Shown here: positions 63,879-64,000 of the stretch, in pieces
Position numbering within the stretch: position 1 is the first letter of the stretch
Layout: each line of letters opens with the position of its first letter
The notes under the pieces: generated by a model
Seen by the model: only the letters and a program-made list of their open reading frames with translations
What the model was told of the DNA's origin: nothing
Database searches by the model: none
Translations under genes and position numbers: made by a program
Assembly (NCBI RefSeq): GCF_030227225.1
Contig: NZ_JASPHQ010000003.1
Location: forward strand, 95,384-159,383
Direction of reading: 5' to 3'
DNA from: Corynebacterium rhinophilum
GTDB taxonomy: Bacteria > Actinomycetota > Actinomycetes > Mycobacteriales > Mycobacteriaceae
Length of the DNA stretch: 64,000 bases

Positions 63879-64000
63879 TGTTGAACTGGCCCCCGAAAGT
63901 TGGACTGGTTTAATTCTAGGCGGTGAGGGGTTCAAGGGTCTGATTCCGATATTGCATCGGGGTCAGGCCCTTGAGTCGTTGTTGGATGCGTTCGGTGTTG
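63879..64000 (-). mobile_element. IS3-family insertion sequence, right part
   Basis: From about 63879 the sequence TGTTGAACTGGCCCCCGAAAG resembles the terminal inverted repeat of IS150-type IS3 elements (TG...ACCCCCAAAAGTTGGAC). It contains the 3' end of a transposase gene and continues past the window. The boundary is approximate because no target-site duplication can be checked. Confidence 0.78.
63916..64000 (-). CDS. IS3-family transposase, C-terminal fragment
   Basis: The last 27 codons of an OrfB-type transposase: NTERIQQRLKGLTPMQYR followed by NQTLEPLTA and a stop at 63916-63918. The phrase RLKGLTPMQYR is typical of the end of IS3 OrfB. The catalytic DDE core lies outside the window. 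Whether the element is complete and active cannot be told. Confidence 0.8.
   Translation of the reverse strand, partial: NTERIQQRLKGLTPMQYRNQTLEPLTA

Overview
The window is chromosomal DNA from a Corynebacterium. Gene order and protein families match that genus: hisDCB–hisHAFI with an embedded transporter and impA, then lgt–pyk, gdhA, and a cell-division/repair block (sepIVA-like, DUF177, rnc, mutM, acyP, smc, ftsY). These are followed by glnK–glnD–ffh, rpsP–rimM–trmD–rplS–lepB–rnhB, and comM–dprA–xerC–rpsB–tsf. Base composition is moderately GC-rich and fairly even. The species cannot be fixed from sequence alone. No rRNA, tRNA, CRISPR array or prophage was seen. One IS3-family insertion sequence is cut by the right edge.

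Layout. 1-2.6 kb: a partial TetR regulator, a lipoprotein, a membrane protein and a YbjN-like protein. 2.7-12.1 kb: histidine genes, with a 55-residue membrane protein, an MFS transporter, an inositol-monophosphatase-family enzyme, a tryptophan-operon-associated membrane protein and a TrpC-like protein that has lost key active-site residues. 12.2-19 kb: lgt, pyk, an M20 amidohydrolase, glycerate kinase and glutamate dehydrogenase. 19.2-30.7 kb: a SepIVA-like division protein, RNase III, MutM, an amino-acid symporter, SMC and an unusually long FtsY. 31-37.1 kb: a complete Mrp-type Na+/H+ antiporter operon with subunits A and B fused. 37.4-41.5 kb: PII protein, its modifying enzyme and Ffh, with no ammonium transporter gene beside them. 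41.6-48.6 kb: an SGNH-domain acyltransferase, rpsP, a TetR–cupin pair, rimM–trmD and two proteins of unknown function. 48.8-56.7 kb: Tex, a YhgE/Pip membrane protein, rplS, two tandem signal peptidases, rnhB and DUF2469. 56.9-63.8 kb: YraN, ComM, DprA, XerC, a LytM-domain protein, rpsB and tsf.

How it fits together. The his region looks like the remains of an actinobacterial his–trp cluster. HisA lacks two residues that bifunctional PriA uses for the tryptophan reaction, and the adjoining TrpC is degenerate, yet its open frame is kept. Nitrogen assimilation is represented by gdhA and glnK/glnD. Protein export and secretion are represented by ftsY, ffh, lgt and two lepB genes.

A recurrent signal is a -10-like hexamer exactly 7 nt before the start codon. 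I found it at eight starts (tetR, 15993, glxK, sepIVA, the AGCS symporter, smc, rimM, lepB1), consistent with leaderless transcripts, and it helped choose starts. Function names rest on motif recognition by eye. No database search was run.
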